Below, one piece after another: positions 34,004-44,800 of a DNA stretch of 64,000 nt. The position numbers were made by a program, and so were the translations under genes. Source of the DNA: Candidatus Rifleibacteriota bacterium (lineage in GTDB: Bacteria; Muiribacteriota; Ozemobacteria; Ozemobacterales; Ozemobacteraceae); the NCBI GenBank assembly GCA_018818125.1, contig JAHISQ010000021.1, forward strand, positions 19,779 to 83,778, given 5' to 3'. Position 1 is the stretch's first letter; every line of letters begins with the position of its first letter. Below the pieces are notes generated by a model. The model was not told the origin of the DNA, did not search any database, and was given only the letters and a program-made list of their open reading frames with translations.

Positions 34004-36925
34004 TTAACTGAAAACAACGATAATCATGGTTGAGTCGTCTTGCAGCTCATTATTGCCGGTCATCAAGCGATGGGCAGACATGAGGTTATTGAAATATTTA
34101 TGTGGGCAAACATCATAGCTTTGCACTGCCAGCCGTTTAAAGGTGTCCAGTCCTACCATCTGCCCGCGCATGTCCCTGGCTTTTATCAGGCCATCAGTAT
34201 AAAGCAACAATGCTTCGCCTGGCGAGAAGGACATTTCAATGCTTTTGAATACAGGTCTTTTTAAAGCGCCCAACCGAGGACCAGGCAGGGAAATCTCGCT
34301 CACACTCTGCAACTCAGGGTGAATAATCAGCGGCGGCCAGCTTCCAGCATTAGTGTAGCAAGCCTTCAAATTCTGCATATCAACATTGAAGAACTGGAAA
34401 GCCATCGTTTTCACCTGATCCTGCTTGGTTGCAGCTATAAGCCTATGCATTCTTAACAGTAATTCAGCCGGCGAATTGTGCAGGTCTTCAAGCTTCATTA
34501 TGGCAGCCTTTGCCATCGCCATTATCAGCGCCGCGCCGACTCCATGCCCCGACACATCACCGGTTAACAGACATAAATTTCCTATATTGCTTGTAAAGCA
34601 ATCGTAGTAATCGCCACCGAGATCACCCAGTGAAAAACTCTGAGCATGAATGCTGCAGTTGGCAAATTCTGGCAGCTGCTTTGGCAATAGATGCTCCTGG
34701 ACAGCCCCAGCCACTTTCAGCTCTTCAAGATCAATCATCGTGGTATTAAAGACTTCCGCCATTTCGCCAAATTCGTCACGACCCAGTCCAGGGAGACGTG
34801 CTTCAAAATTGCGTAGCCGAATTGCATCAGCACCTTCTGCCAGTATGCGCAAAGGAAACAGAAAGCTATAAGACAGGATCTGCCCAAGAATTAAAGCCAA
34901 GACAAGCGAAACAATGCCAAATGTAACCAGACGACTTTTTTCACGATATATCTGATCCTTAATTTTGCTGACAGGATAAAGGGCAAACAGGCTGAAATTC
35001 GCAAGAGATTTGCCGCGCAAACCCATTATCAGATAATCCTGATGATCCAGAGTGACAAACTGTCTGGGAGGAACCGGGCGGTGGGTAAATTGCCCAACAT
35101 AGTCACGCAAAACAGTATTTTTCACAACACTTTTCGGGAAGTAAAGATCGGATTCTTCATTGATTATGCCAAGCTGTAGATCAGGAATATTTCTATTGGC
35201 GTTAAGAAATTGCCTTTTGATGTAACCATCTTCCAAAATATCAGGACCCCAGATCGTCATTTGCAGAAAATCATATTTATTGCCGGAAAATAGTGACATC
35301 AGCTCAATATAGGCCAGATTGCTGCGCTGGGCCAAGCCCATGAGGGTTATCTGCCCATTTGCCCGTAAAAATTCACTCTGTACCTCTAAAAGCGACTTCT
35401 GCATTATTGATTCTGCCAGCATTTCGATTTCTGTGGCGGCAGCTGAATCTGATGGATCCCCATTAAGATTTGCCAATATAAACCGAATGAGTGTTGTGAT
35501 AGCCTTTGCTTCATCGTCACGCTTTTTCCGGCTGTCTTGTTTGAGTTGTTCGGTTAAAAATGAAGTGCGTTGCCCATTAAGATACACAGCGTCACGGGTG
35601 CCAATAAAATCTGCGGCACTGGCAACCATATACTGCCGCAGATCAGTGGGGTCTTCTATATCCTGCACGAGCTTTTCGGAAAAGATTTTATAAGAAGCCG
35701 CGGTAAGCCCTCTGGTGAGAATGCTTTCTTTTAAATCGGCAATTGCATCTTTGATGCGAAAAACTCTAAGAGCCTCTTCTGATTTGAAGCGCTCATCAAA
35801 ATTCTTTAAAAAATGTGTACCCTGCGCATGGAGATCATCAAACATTGCGTATTGCTTCTGATTAAGATAGTCATAGCCAACAAAAAACAACATGGTCAAA
35901 GGCAAACCGCTGGAGTAAATGAACAATAGAAAAAGTTTGCGTGAGATGGAAAAACGTATGGACAATACCTTAAGTTCAGCAAGTCCACTGACCAAAAAAG
36001 CAGACAACAGCATCAGCCAGACAAATGAAGCATTTACTTTACCGGCAGATATTTTATTCTTGCTGACGCAGGCAAACAAAGTAAGATCTTCTCCGACAAT
36101 TCTTAAAAAAAAGTGCGCCTGCGGCGTTGCAAATTTCACACCGTTTTTAAGACTATGCTGCTCAAGAATTCTGGTTGCAAAATCCTTGTCTGGAATCTCT
36201 CCACTGGCCTTAACCTTATCATTGCGAACAAAACCCAGAATATATGAAGCACTGTTGTCATGAAGATAGTTCATATAGTAATCCAAGCCTTTGCTGGCAC
36301 CTTTAACAATCTCCGGTTTAACCAATATCACAAGCGTAAGCCCTTTGAAGCTTCCAATCCAGCACAGTGGACTTTGCCTGGAACTGTCAAACGCCAACAG
36401 CCGCCGGTTTTTTTGTGATAAACAACCAGTCATGGATGAAAAAATCACTTGCGGCCCGAAAAGACGCCGGGCGTTGTCGATTTCTTCATTACTCGGCTCG
36501 AAATCCTTTGCTTTTTTAGTAAATAAATCATTTATGCTGCGCAACCCCATTTTCCAGTCGCCAGAAAAACTTTCTGGATCAACGGTTGAATCGAGCAGTC
36601 GATTGGATGGGGCCCAGAGCATATAGTCAAATCCGGCGTCCAGACGCTTATGATAGTTCCTTATTACAGCCACCGGGTTACCGCGCAGCATTTCATAGAA
36701 TGCTCGATAAAATGTTTGAGCCATAAATTCTTCGGTAGCAGCATGAGTAGCAAAGCTGGCCAGGGTCTCCTCGATTTTCTGCTCTACCGCGATTAAGCCA
36801 TCGTTGTATCTGAGCTGATCTATGTGACGAAGACCGGCATGAAACAACAAACCAGGAATAAGCAGAAAAACAGCAGTTTGCAGCAACCACAGACTTAATC
36901 GTTTTAATGCCGCGCCAGAAATCAT
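34004..36925 (-). CDS. Subfamily A membrane sensor with HAMP and SpoIIE/PP2C phosphatase output (most divergent copy)
   Basis: A 973-residue protein. TM1 is LWLLQTAVFLLIPGLLFHAG. The outside domain shows RRLFGPQVIF and a divergent LAFDSSRQSPLCW. The membrane pair contains SISRKLFLLFIYSSGLPLTM, then a second outside domain, TM4, HAMP and PP2C. Phosphatase motifs are GGDYYDCFTSN, GDVSGHGVGAALIMAM, LYTDGLIKAR (Lys where Glu is usual, next to the catalytic Asp) and LQDDSTMIIV. The metal acids are complete, so activity is likely, but this is the least typical A copy. The ATG overlaps the stop of the B partner at 36922 by 4 bp. Confidence 0.9.
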   Translation of the reverse strand: MISGAALKRLSLWLLQTAVFLLIPGLLFHAGLRHIDQLRYNDGLIAVEQKIEETLASFATHAATEEFMAQTFYRAFYEMLRGNPVAVIRNYHKRLDAGFDYMLWAPSNRLLDSTVDPESFSGDWKMGLRSINDLFTKKAKDFEPSNEEIDNARRLFGPQVIFSSMTGCLSQKNRRLLAFDSSRQSPLCWIGSFKGLTLVILVKPEIVKGASKGLDYYMNYLHDNSASYILGFVRNDKVKASGEIPDKDFATRILEQHSLKNGVKFATPQAHFFLRIVGEDLTLFACVSKNKISAGKVNASFVWLMLLSAFLVSGLAELKVLSIRFSISRKLFLLFIYSSGLPLTMLFFVGYDYLNQKQYAMFDDLHAQGTHFLKNFDERFKSEEALRVFRIKDAIADLKESILTRGLTAASYKIFSEKLVQDIEDPTDLRQYMVASAADFIGTRDAVYLNGQRTSFLTEQLKQDSRKKRDDEAKAITTLIRFILANLNGDPSDSAAATEIEMLAESIMQKSLLEVQSEFLRANGQITLMGLAQRSNLAYIELMSLFSGNKYDFLQMTIWGPDILEDGYIKRQFLNANRNIPDLQLGIINEESDLYFPKSVVKNTVLRDYVGQFTHRPVPPRQFVTLDHQDYLIMGLRGKSLANFSLFALYPVSKIKDQIYREKSRLVTFGIVSLVLALILGQILSYSFLFPLRILAEGADAIRLRNFEARLPGLGRDEFGEMAEVFNTTMIDLEELKVAGAVQEHLLPKQLPEFANCSIHAQSFSLGDLGGDYYDCFTSNIGNLCLLTGDVSGHGVGAALIMAMAKAAIMKLEDLHNSPAELLLRMHRLIAATKQDQVKTMAFQFFNVDMQNLKACYTNAGSWPPLIIHPELQSVSEISLPGPRLGALKRPVFKSIEMSFSPGEALLLYTDGLIKARDMRGQMVGLDTFKRLAVQSYDVCPHKYFNNLMSAHRLMTGNNELQDDSTMIIVVFS

Positions 36926-39879
36926 ATGCTGGTTGCTCCTTTGAAACGAATCAGAACAATAGTGATATCGTCTTCCACACTTGCTGACCAGTCCAGGTTT
37001 GCCTGATAGATATTATTGTAATACTGCTCCACATCCTTATGCCAGGCATGTTTCGCCAGTTCCAGCAATCCATTCGGCCCGTATTCAACATCATCACTAT
37101 TTCTGGCTTCGAGCATGCCATCACTGTAAAGAATTAGCGTATCACCTGATTTAATATCAAGATCGTAATTCTTATACCGGGCACGCCGCGAAATCCCGAC
37201 CGGAGAACCAACTATCTCAACAAAAGCTGATGTCTTACCAGTATCTGAGACAACTATCGGATAACAGTGCCCGGCGTTTGCAAAACTGCATGCCCCGGTA
37301 TTGTCATCCATTACCAGATACTGACAGGTCATCATACGCTTAAAGCTATCACTCTTTAGTCGATAAAGAACATTGTGCAATGATGTGAGTAATAGAGCCG
37401 GGTCGTGCAGACTTTCCTCGTCTATCATTACAATTGCTTTGGCCATAGCCATTATCAAGGCAGCCGGAATTCCGTGCCCGGCGACATCGCCCAGAAACAC
37501 TCCAGTCTTGCCTGATTCCGGCCGGCAATAATCAAAATAGTCACCACCCAGCCTGGTCATCGAAATGCTTTTTGCGTATATCTCAACATTGCCACTCTGG
37601 TAATAAGCCTCTGGCAAAAGTGTTGTCTGAACAATCTTGCCAATCTCAAGATCGCGCATGCCGGCCATGGTTGAATTAAATACCCGACCAAGATCCCCAA
37701 ATTCATCCTCACTGCAGATAGTATTTCGAAAACTGAAATTGCGCTGGCCAATCTGTTTAACGGACTCAGCCAGTTGGCGAACTGGCTCAAGGAATTGTCG
37801 AGTCAATGCATAAACCACGCCGGAAACAATCAAAAGACTCAAGATGCTCAGCCACATCAACTGTGTTTGTGCCTTTTCAACGGCAGTCTCTATTGCATCT
37901 GCGGGAATTACAGCGGCCAGAGAAAGATTGTCGAGCTGACGACCAGCCAGAGCGGTTACAATGTATCTTCTTCCAGCATGGTACAGAGCATTCTCGTTGG
38001 CAGATTGCAAGTTAAAAGCCTTCTGAAGAACAGGTCTGAGCTTCACGTCAGGAATCCCACAATTTCCAACCAGATTGCTACTGTGTTGAGCAAGGGCAAG
38101 AAGATACATTCCACTGCCCTCAAAATTGTTCAGTTCTTTAGCCTGATTCTTCGCATAAAACTCCTGCACCTGGTTCTGAATCCATGACAATATCAACAAT
38201 GAATGGAAAGAACGGTTCTCTTTATCGCCCAAAAAAGTGATATAACAAAAGCGTAGTTCGGTGCCGAAAGCAAACATTTCAATCCTGTCAGTGACTTGCA
38301 GCAGCGATTGAAGCATGACAAGATCTGCGCCGGTCATAGAGTTTTTCGACAACTCAAAGTAACTGGAAGTGCTTGTCATTTCGTTCGCATCTTTTTGCCC
38401 ACTGTCAAAGGTGCGATTTGCAAAATTCAAGGCATGCCCGGCAAAGAGTTTGAGCATGGTCTGCGACTGTGCTTTGCGGGATCTGCGATAACCCAGCTTC
38501 ACTTCACCGTCAGCTCCAAACACATAAGCGTCCTCGGCATCAAGCGCTTCTACCGTAGATTTGAAAAATGGAATATCGTCGGTATTCGGTACCCTGTTTA
38601 CTACCTCGGCAGAATACGAAGCAAGCCTGGCTCTTGTTTGCCCTTCAAGAACATTGCGAAACCTTTTGAATCCTGTATCTACTTCTTCGAGCAGTCGAGC
38701 TTGATCTCGATGCACTGCATGTAACAGTGAGCCTTCCAGTTGTTGTAAATATTCATGTCCGATTGTGCCAAGAATCAGCAGTGGCAGGCCATTCGCATAG
38801 ATAAATAGCAATGCAATACGAGTTCTAATCGAAAAAGTTATGCGCTTGAGGCGCAGAGCGTAACAATAAAAAACAAACAGCATAATCAGCACTGCTGATA
38901 CCAGCTTTGCAAAAAATCTGGCCTTTTGCTGCTGCGGATATCCGTGCAGTAGTTTCTTTTTATCAACCAAGCAATAGCCGCGCAAATATGGGTCGAGCAG
39001 TTTGAAAGCAACCAGATAATCTTTTAGCTCCCGGTGCGGAAGTGAGGCATTTTCAAATTTACCCAGCTCTATCAGCAAATGTCTGTCAAAATCTGATCTG
39101 GCCTGATAATCCTTTAACTTTCGAATATCGATAAATGAGGTGCTAATTTTATCGCCCTTGCTGTTGAGTTCAGCTCTGGCGTTTGCCACACCTATGTGTT
39201 CATGCTTTGACTGTGGATTGGCAGCACAAAAAATTGTAAAATCACGGCGGGAGTCAAACCAGAAAAGTGGAAATCGCTCAGGTGTGTCAGCAAGAATAAA
39301 GCGGCCATTGTCACCTTTTTGAAAAGGCAGACGTAAATGAGAAGGAACGAGAAATCGCCCAAGATAGGCTCGAAAAAGATTGATGCGCTTTTCCACTACC
39401 GGCAATAGCTCGGGAAAGCCTGGATAATCAGCATAACAATGATTAGCAATTTCGCAAAAAAAGTCATACAGATTGTTAACTATGTATCTGTAGCTCTTTT
39501 CATCAGTAAGTTCATCAACCGTTTTGCCACGAGCATCCCACACAATAAATTTCAGCAGCCCAGGATACTGAGATTTGATGCCCTTTATGCTGCTTTTTAG
39601 ACTTGTCAGAGGTTGTGAACTTTTATCTGCCTTATCTACGTGCCGTTTCATAAGTTTGTGCAGATAGGAGGCAAGCTCGACGTTCTGACTCAAATAATCA
39701 AGCCGCGTATCCATTTCGGCAAATGTCTGCTGGCATTCATTCTCGCTACGAAGCCGCAGCATGCTATCTATAAGGACATTGACAAGAAGCAACGGGATCA
39801 GGATAAAACACAAAAAAGCACTCAACCAGGATAACGTCCGGTATCTGCTGAAAATATTGCTTTCTTGGCTCTCTCTCAT
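36922..39879 (-). CDS. Subfamily B membrane sensor with HAMP and SpoIIE/PP2C phosphatase output (first gene of operon)
   Basis: A 985-residue protein and the promoter-proximal gene of the six-gene operon. TM1 is LSAFLCFILIPLLLVNVLI. The outside domain has LKFIVWDARGKTVDELTDEK with SYRYIV and RFLVPSHLRLPF. The membrane pair contains SIRTRIALLFIYANGLPLLI. PP2C motifs are GGDYFDYCRPE, GDVAGHGIPAALIMAM, LYSDGMLEAR (Ser for Thr) and VEDDITIVLI, and all acids are kept. The 139-bp gap upstream contains only the rubrerythrin terminator and an AT-rich stretch (TAAAAT near the start) that may hold the promoter; I see no clear -35. Confidence 0.9.
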   Translation of the reverse strand: MRESQESNIFSRYRTLSWLSAFLCFILIPLLLVNVLIDSMLRLRSENECQQTFAEMDTRLDYLSQNVELASYLHKLMKRHVDKADKSSQPLTSLKSSIKGIKSQYPGLLKFIVWDARGKTVDELTDEKSYRYIVNNLYDFFCEIANHCYADYPGFPELLPVVEKRINLFRAYLGRFLVPSHLRLPFQKGDNGRFILADTPERFPLFWFDSRRDFTIFCAANPQSKHEHIGVANARAELNSKGDKISTSFIDIRKLKDYQARSDFDRHLLIELGKFENASLPHRELKDYLVAFKLLDPYLRGYCLVDKKKLLHGYPQQQKARFFAKLVSAVLIMLFVFYCYALRLKRITFSIRTRIALLFIYANGLPLLILGTIGHEYLQQLEGSLLHAVHRDQARLLEEVDTGFKRFRNVLEGQTRARLASYSAEVVNRVPNTDDIPFFKSTVEALDAEDAYVFGADGEVKLGYRRSRKAQSQTMLKLFAGHALNFANRTFDSGQKDANEMTSTSSYFELSKNSMTGADLVMLQSLLQVTDRIEMFAFGTELRFCYITFLGDKENRSFHSLLILSWIQNQVQEFYAKNQAKELNNFEGSGMYLLALAQHSSNLVGNCGIPDVKLRPVLQKAFNLQSANENALYHAGRRYIVTALAGRQLDNLSLAAVIPADAIETAVEKAQTQLMWLSILSLLIVSGVVYALTRQFLEPVRQLAESVKQIGQRNFSFRNTICSEDEFGDLGRVFNSTMAGMRDLEIGKIVQTTLLPEAYYQSGNVEIYAKSISMTRLGGDYFDYCRPESGKTGVFLGDVAGHGIPAALIMAMAKAIVMIDEESLHDPALLLTSLHNVLYRLKSDSFKRMMTCQYLVMDDNTGACSFANAGHCYPIVVSDTGKTSAFVEIVGSPVGISRRARYKNYDLDIKSGDTLILYSDGMLEARNSDDVEYGPNGLLELAKHAWHKDVEQYYNNIYQANLDWSASVEDDITIVLIRFKGATSI

Positions 39880-39911
39880 TGAATGATTTTACCATATAGA
39901 AGCTGGCAGGT

Positions 39912-39945
39912 AAAAAAAGACCGCCAGTTTCCCGGCGGTCTTTTT
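39912..39945 (-). terminator. Rho-independent terminator after rubrerythrin gene
   Basis: AAAGACCGCC and GGCGGTCTTT pair around an 8-base loop, with an A-run before and a T-run after, so it can work on both strands. It ends the rubrerythrin transcript and insulates the phosphatase operon promoter. Confidence 0.88.
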
Positions 39946-40018
39946 ATGTTCAGAATTTGTGGGCCATTGCAAGGAACTCTAGCCCCGAGCAATCTGTTCA
40001 AACTCAGTGGGCGATAGA

Positions 40019-40612
40019 CTAGTAGTTTTCGACCCAGACCTCAAAATACTCGCGGCCGTGGTCGCAAACCGGGCATTTCGGCGGAGCTTCGATGTTTTCA
40101 ACAATGTGTCCACAATTGACGCACTTCCAGTAAACCTTACCATCTTTCTTGAAAACGGTATGATTCTGTACGCTATCGTGCAGCTTGCGATAGCGTGCTT
40201 CGTGCCTTGCTTCAACCTTGGCGATATTTTTGAAAACGGCGGCGATATCTTCAAAACCTTCTTCTTTGGCAATTTTGGCGAAGCCGGCATAGAGATCTGT
40301 CCATTCTTCCTTTTCGCCATCAGCAGCATACTGAAGATTTTTCAGAGTATCTGCATAAGCTACCGGGTAACCGGCATTGTTTATAACGACTACTTCTCCG
40401 TCCATGCCGTATTTGAGAAGCTGTTTCATAAACAGTTTGGCATGTTCCTTTTCGTTCTCGGCGGTTTCAAGAAAGATGCCGGATATCTGCAGAAAACCTT
40501 CCTTTTTAGCTACTGATGCGTAATAGGTATAGCGATTGCGCGCCTGTGATTCTCCAGCAAAAGCTTTCATGAGATTCTCAGCAGTACGGGTACCCTTTAA
40601 CACTTTGCTCAT
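40019..40612 (-). CDS. rbr: Rubrerythrin
   Basis: A 197-residue non-haem di-iron protein. The N-terminal ferritin-like four-helix bundle has the iron-binding ExxH motifs [10 protein letters not shown] and [10 protein letters not shown], and the C-terminal rubredoxin-like domain has CVNCGH and CPVCDH. It reduces hydrogen peroxide in the cytoplasm using electrons from rubredoxin or NAD(P)H-dependent reductases, which is typical of anaerobes and microaerophiles. An AGGAGG ribosome site precedes the ATG. It lies 50 bp after the RND adaptor gene in the same direction and could be partly co-transcribed; a terminator follows it. Confidence 0.95.
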   Translation of the reverse strand: MSKVLKGTRTAENLMKAFAGESQARNRYTYYASVAKKEGFLQISGIFLETAENEKEHAKLFMKQLLKYGMDGEVVVINNAGYPVAYADTLKNLQYAADGEKEEWTDLYAGFAKIAKEEGFEDIAAVFKNIAKVEARHEARYRKLHDSVQNHTVFKKDGKVYWKCVNCGHIVENIEAPPKCPVCDHGREYFEVWVENY

Positions 40613-40662
40613 AAACTTGTTCCTCCTGGTGTAATATTATTGATATAAGCAGAAGCCTGTGA

Positions 40663-41838
40663 TCAGCTTCTGGGATTACCCTGAATTATCTGGCCGGCCT
40701 TGAGACCTGAAATGACTTCACGCATGCCATTGCCGACATCGACGCTTCTGATCTGTCTTCTCAGCAGTCGACCATTTTCGACCTCAACCACAGATTCGAG
40801 CTGACCGGTTTTGATTATAGCAGATTCCGGAATTATTATGACCTTTTTGTCTGACTTGAGCGGAATGCGAATTGTACCAAACATTCCCGGCATCAAACCA
40901 TCAGCATTATCGATGCAGACCTTAACCAGAAAAGTTCGGCTGCGTGGATCGACCGAAGGAACGATCTCGCGGACTGTACCCTGATAGCTGGTGCCGAGAG
41001 CGGGAACAGCATAATCAACCTTGGCGCCGATGACAACTTCTTTAACCAGTGATTCGCGCACCGGCACTTCGAGCAGCAGGCTGTTGGGATCGAAAAGCCT
41101 GAGCATTACCGAGGCAGGATTGCCAAGATCACCTGGATCAGCAAGTCGTTCCGCGACCAGCGCATCGATAGGACTGTTTAACGTAGCATAACCGAGACCG
41201 GCCTGTGCCTGCTTTATGCCCTGCGCGGCGGCAGCAGCGTTGGCAGCAGCTCCCGTGCGGTTCTGGCTGGCCTGATGTAATCCTGCTTCAGCCTGTTTAA
41301 AGGCGGATATTGCCTGATCGTAATCCCGGCGGGAAATAGCATTCTTCTCGAACAATGATTTATTTCTTTCGAGATCCTTGCTGGCCATGTCAAGAACTGC
41401 CTGTGCGGCCTTAACCTGTTCGTCTGCTGCAGCAACAGCAGCGTTGGCGGCGCGGAGCTGATCCTGCCCCTTCGAAACGCCCGCAGAAAGATCCTGCGCG
41501 TCAAGCACAGCGAGAACATCACCGATCTTTACGCTATCGCCGCTGCGAACCTTTATTTCTACGATTCGCGCTACTATTCTCGGCATTATATCTACTTCAT
41601 TGCGACTTCTGACCGTGCCAATTGCCTTGTAAAAATCTGGCTTTGCAGTGTCTTCGACCTTTATCGTCGCCCCGATGTTTTCTGGCTTTTCCTGATTCAT
41701 TCCCGGTAAAATCTGGCCGGTGGCAAAGAAACCACCCTGGAATAACATCAAGAAGAGCAAAGCGCCAACTCCGACCATTGGCCCGAAGTAATGCCCTAGT
41801 TTAGTATTTGCTGAAGTTTTATTCTGGGTTTCGCTCAT
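40663..41838 (-). CDS. RND efflux periplasmic adaptor (membrane fusion protein)
   Basis: A 391-residue HlyD/AcrA-type adaptor. One N-terminal TM/signal anchor (about 15-35, FGPMVGVGALLFLMLFQGGF) is followed by a split lipoyl domain (VRSGDSVKIGDVLAVLDAQDL and LNSPIDALVAERLADPGDL), an Ala-rich alpha-hairpin coiled coil between them, and beta-barrel plus membrane-proximal domains (IPLKSDKKVIIIPESAI). It should link the inner-membrane pump encoded just upstream to an outer-membrane channel in the periplasm. The ATG overlaps the pump's stop by 4 bp. No outer-membrane TolC-like gene is nearby. Confidence 0.92.
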   Translation of the reverse strand: MSETQNKTSANTKLGHYFGPMVGVGALLFLMLFQGGFFATGQILPGMNQEKPENIGATIKVEDTAKPDFYKAIGTVRSRNEVDIMPRIVARIVEIKVRSGDSVKIGDVLAVLDAQDLSAGVSKGQDQLRAANAAVAAADEQVKAAQAVLDMASKDLERNKSLFEKNAISRRDYDQAISAFKQAEAGLHQASQNRTGAAANAAAAAQGIKQAQAGLGYATLNSPIDALVAERLADPGDLGNPASVMLRLFDPNSLLLEVPVRESLVKEVVIGAKVDYAVPALGTSYQGTVREIVPSVDPRSRTFLVKVCIDNADGLMPGMFGTIRIPLKSDKKVIIIPESAIIKTGQLESVVEVENGRLLRRQIRSVDVGNGMREVISGLKAGQIIQGNPRS

Positions 41839-44800
41839 GACTTAACCTCCTGATCAGTTGTGCTGGCAGTGGCAGTTTGTCTGCCGACCTGACTGAAGTA
41901 ATAAAGGGTCGGAACAACAAGTAGAGTAAATGCAGTGCTGGCAAGCAAACCGAAAATCAGCGACCATGCCAGCCCCGAAAAGATTGGATCAAGCGTAATC
42001 GGCCAGGCTCCGAGAAGAGTTGTGGCCGCAGTCAACATAATCGGTCGAAAACGCACAGCGCCGCTTTCAAGAATGGATTCTTTGAGGGTTTGCCCCTGTT
42101 TGACTGAATCTTGAATAAACTCAATCAGAACCACGCTGTTGCGGATAACAATGCCGCCGAGCGCGATCATTCCAATCATCGCGGTTGCGGTAAAGAATAT
42201 CGGATCAGGGTAGCCTCCGACAACATCGGCCGCTACCAGATTAAGCAGATAAAAGCCAGGTGCAATGCCGATTATGGTAAGCGGAATCGCAGACATAACC
42301 AGCAGGGGCATGACAAAATTGTTCATCTGCACTGCCAGCAGCAAGTAAATGCCGATCAGAGCTATACCAAAAGCGATACCAAGGTCGCGAAAAACGCGAA
42401 CGGTGATTTCCCACTCGCCTTCGCCAGCCCATTCGACGTTGATGCCGGGCGGCAGCGGGTTCTTCTGCAACCGGTCCTGCATATCAAAAACTATCTCGGC
42501 CGGGGGACGGCCAACACATTCGGCAGTTACAAAAACGACCGGGCGCATATTTTTATGTTGAATAACCTGTTCTTCTTTTTCGATTTTAAATTCGCCCAGC
42601 TCGCCAAGTGGCACCAGAAGTCCGGAACTGTCGCGCAGGCCGATCTCGCTGAGTCGCTGCAGACTATTGCGTTCAGCCAGTGGCAGCCTGATCTTTATGA
42701 GCACTGGCTCGCGCTCGTTATCGATATGAGCGATGCCAACGACACTGCCTCGGACTGCCTGAGTCATCGCCTGCTGAATTGATGTGGCCGACAGGCCATG
42801 CATGGCCGCTTTCTGGACATCGGGAATGAAGATGACACGGTCATGTTCAGTCTCATTCATATTATCAATCTGGGCAATATGAACACTGTCTTCTTCTTTA
42901 AGCTGCTGCTGCAGGAATTCGGCACCAGCTACGATTTCATCGTAACTGCGATCTTCGTCGCCGTAGACTTCAACGGTGAGCGTCGAAAACACCGGTGGGC
43001 CTGGTGGAATCTCGACGATGCTGACAATGGCCTTGTATTTTTCGGCAATTGCGGTAAGATCGTTGCGCAGTCGCAGGGCGATAGCGTGGCTCTGCTGTTT
43101 TCGGGAGCTTTTTCCTGCCAGATTTATGCGGATATCGGCGTTGCTGTTTTTTCGCCGCAGGTTATAGTGTCGTACCAGGCCGTTAAAGTCTATTGGCGCC
43201 GGAATACCGACATAAGATTGAATGCTTTCGACCTCGTTAACCCGGGACAGGAATTTTTCGAATTCGCGCACAGCCTTGTCTGTATGCTCAAGGGAAGACC
43301 CCTCCGGCATATCTACAATCAGCTGCAGCTCGTCTTTATTGTCGAACGGCAGCATCTTGAGCGGCACTTTTCTGAACAGCAGCAGCAGCCCGGAAGTGCC
43401 GAGCATCAAAAAGATTGCGATCATCAGCAGAATTGCATTGCGCCGCTGCAGAAACGGGCTGATCAGCCATCGGTAGAAGCGCCTTACCCATGGCGGAACT
43501 CCATCGTTCACATCGCCGGGTTCGGCTTTTACGCTCTTCAGCAGTTTATAACCGACCCAGGGCACGAAAGTGAGCGCGCACACTGTTGAAAATGTTACGG
43601 TAAGAGGCACGTTGATTGCCATTGGCCCCATGTATGGGCCCATCATACCGGTAATGAAGAACATCGGAGTGAATGACACGATGATCGCAAGTGTTGACAT
43701 GATAACTGGTACGATGACTTCCATTACCGCTGTTACCGTAGCTTTTTCAGGTGGTTCCTTACCCATCTGCAGGTGGCGTTGAATGTTATCAACATTGGTG
43801 ATCGGATCGTCGACAACCAGGCCAAGGCTTAGTATCAGTGCAAACAGAGTAACGCGATTGATTGTAAACCCGGCTACCAGATTAATGAACAGCGCCAGTG
43901 CAAAGCTGACCGGCACCGAAAGGCCAACAACAACAGCAGCGCGCCAGCCCATGGTGAAGGCCATCAGTCCGACGACGGTGAGAATCGCGAACAGCATGCT
44001 CGACAGCAGCTCATTAACCTTGTCGTTGGCTGTTTCGCCGTAGTTGCGACTGACAATCATGTCGATTTCCGGGGGTATGACTTTCCCTTTAAGTTTTTCG
44101 GCTTCGGCGATTACTTCACGGGCTACATCTACCGCATTAGTGCCCTTCTTTTTGCTGAATGAGAGAGTCACAGCCTGTTGGCGTTCACCGGTGCCATCAC
44201 GTTTCGAAGCCTCACCGTAGGTCGAGTGATGGTACCAGTCCGGCTCATTTACGGTATCGAGAACCCTGGCGACGTCTTCGATGTAAACAGCGCGGCCTTC
44301 TATAGACCTGATAGGTATGCGGGCAATCTCGGTTGTCGATTTGATCGAGTTACCGGCGAGAATGCGCATGCTGTTTTCGCCCTCAATTATACGGCCGCTG
44401 TCGGCAATATGATTGTTGCTGGAAATCGCCATAAAGATGTCACCGAAGCAGATTCCCAGCGCCTGCATGCGCGTCTGGTCAGCTTCTACCCTGAATTCCC
44501 GGCGATAGCCACCATGAATTTCTGATCTGAAAACATTGCGCACACTGGCCAGGCGCGCCTCAGCTTCTTCGGCGATGCGGCGCAGTTCTGACGCGCTGGT
44601 TACGGAAGAGGTAAGCGTCAGTGTTACTATGGGTACGTCATCGATTTCTACCGGTTTGACTACCCAGTTCTGCACGCCCGGCGGAACTATGTCACGGTTT
44701 CCCTCGACCTTGTCACGAATTCGGACCATGGCGCGGTCGCGATCCTGACCGACATAGAATCTGACGGTGACCATCGAATTGTCGCGGCTACTCATCGAAT

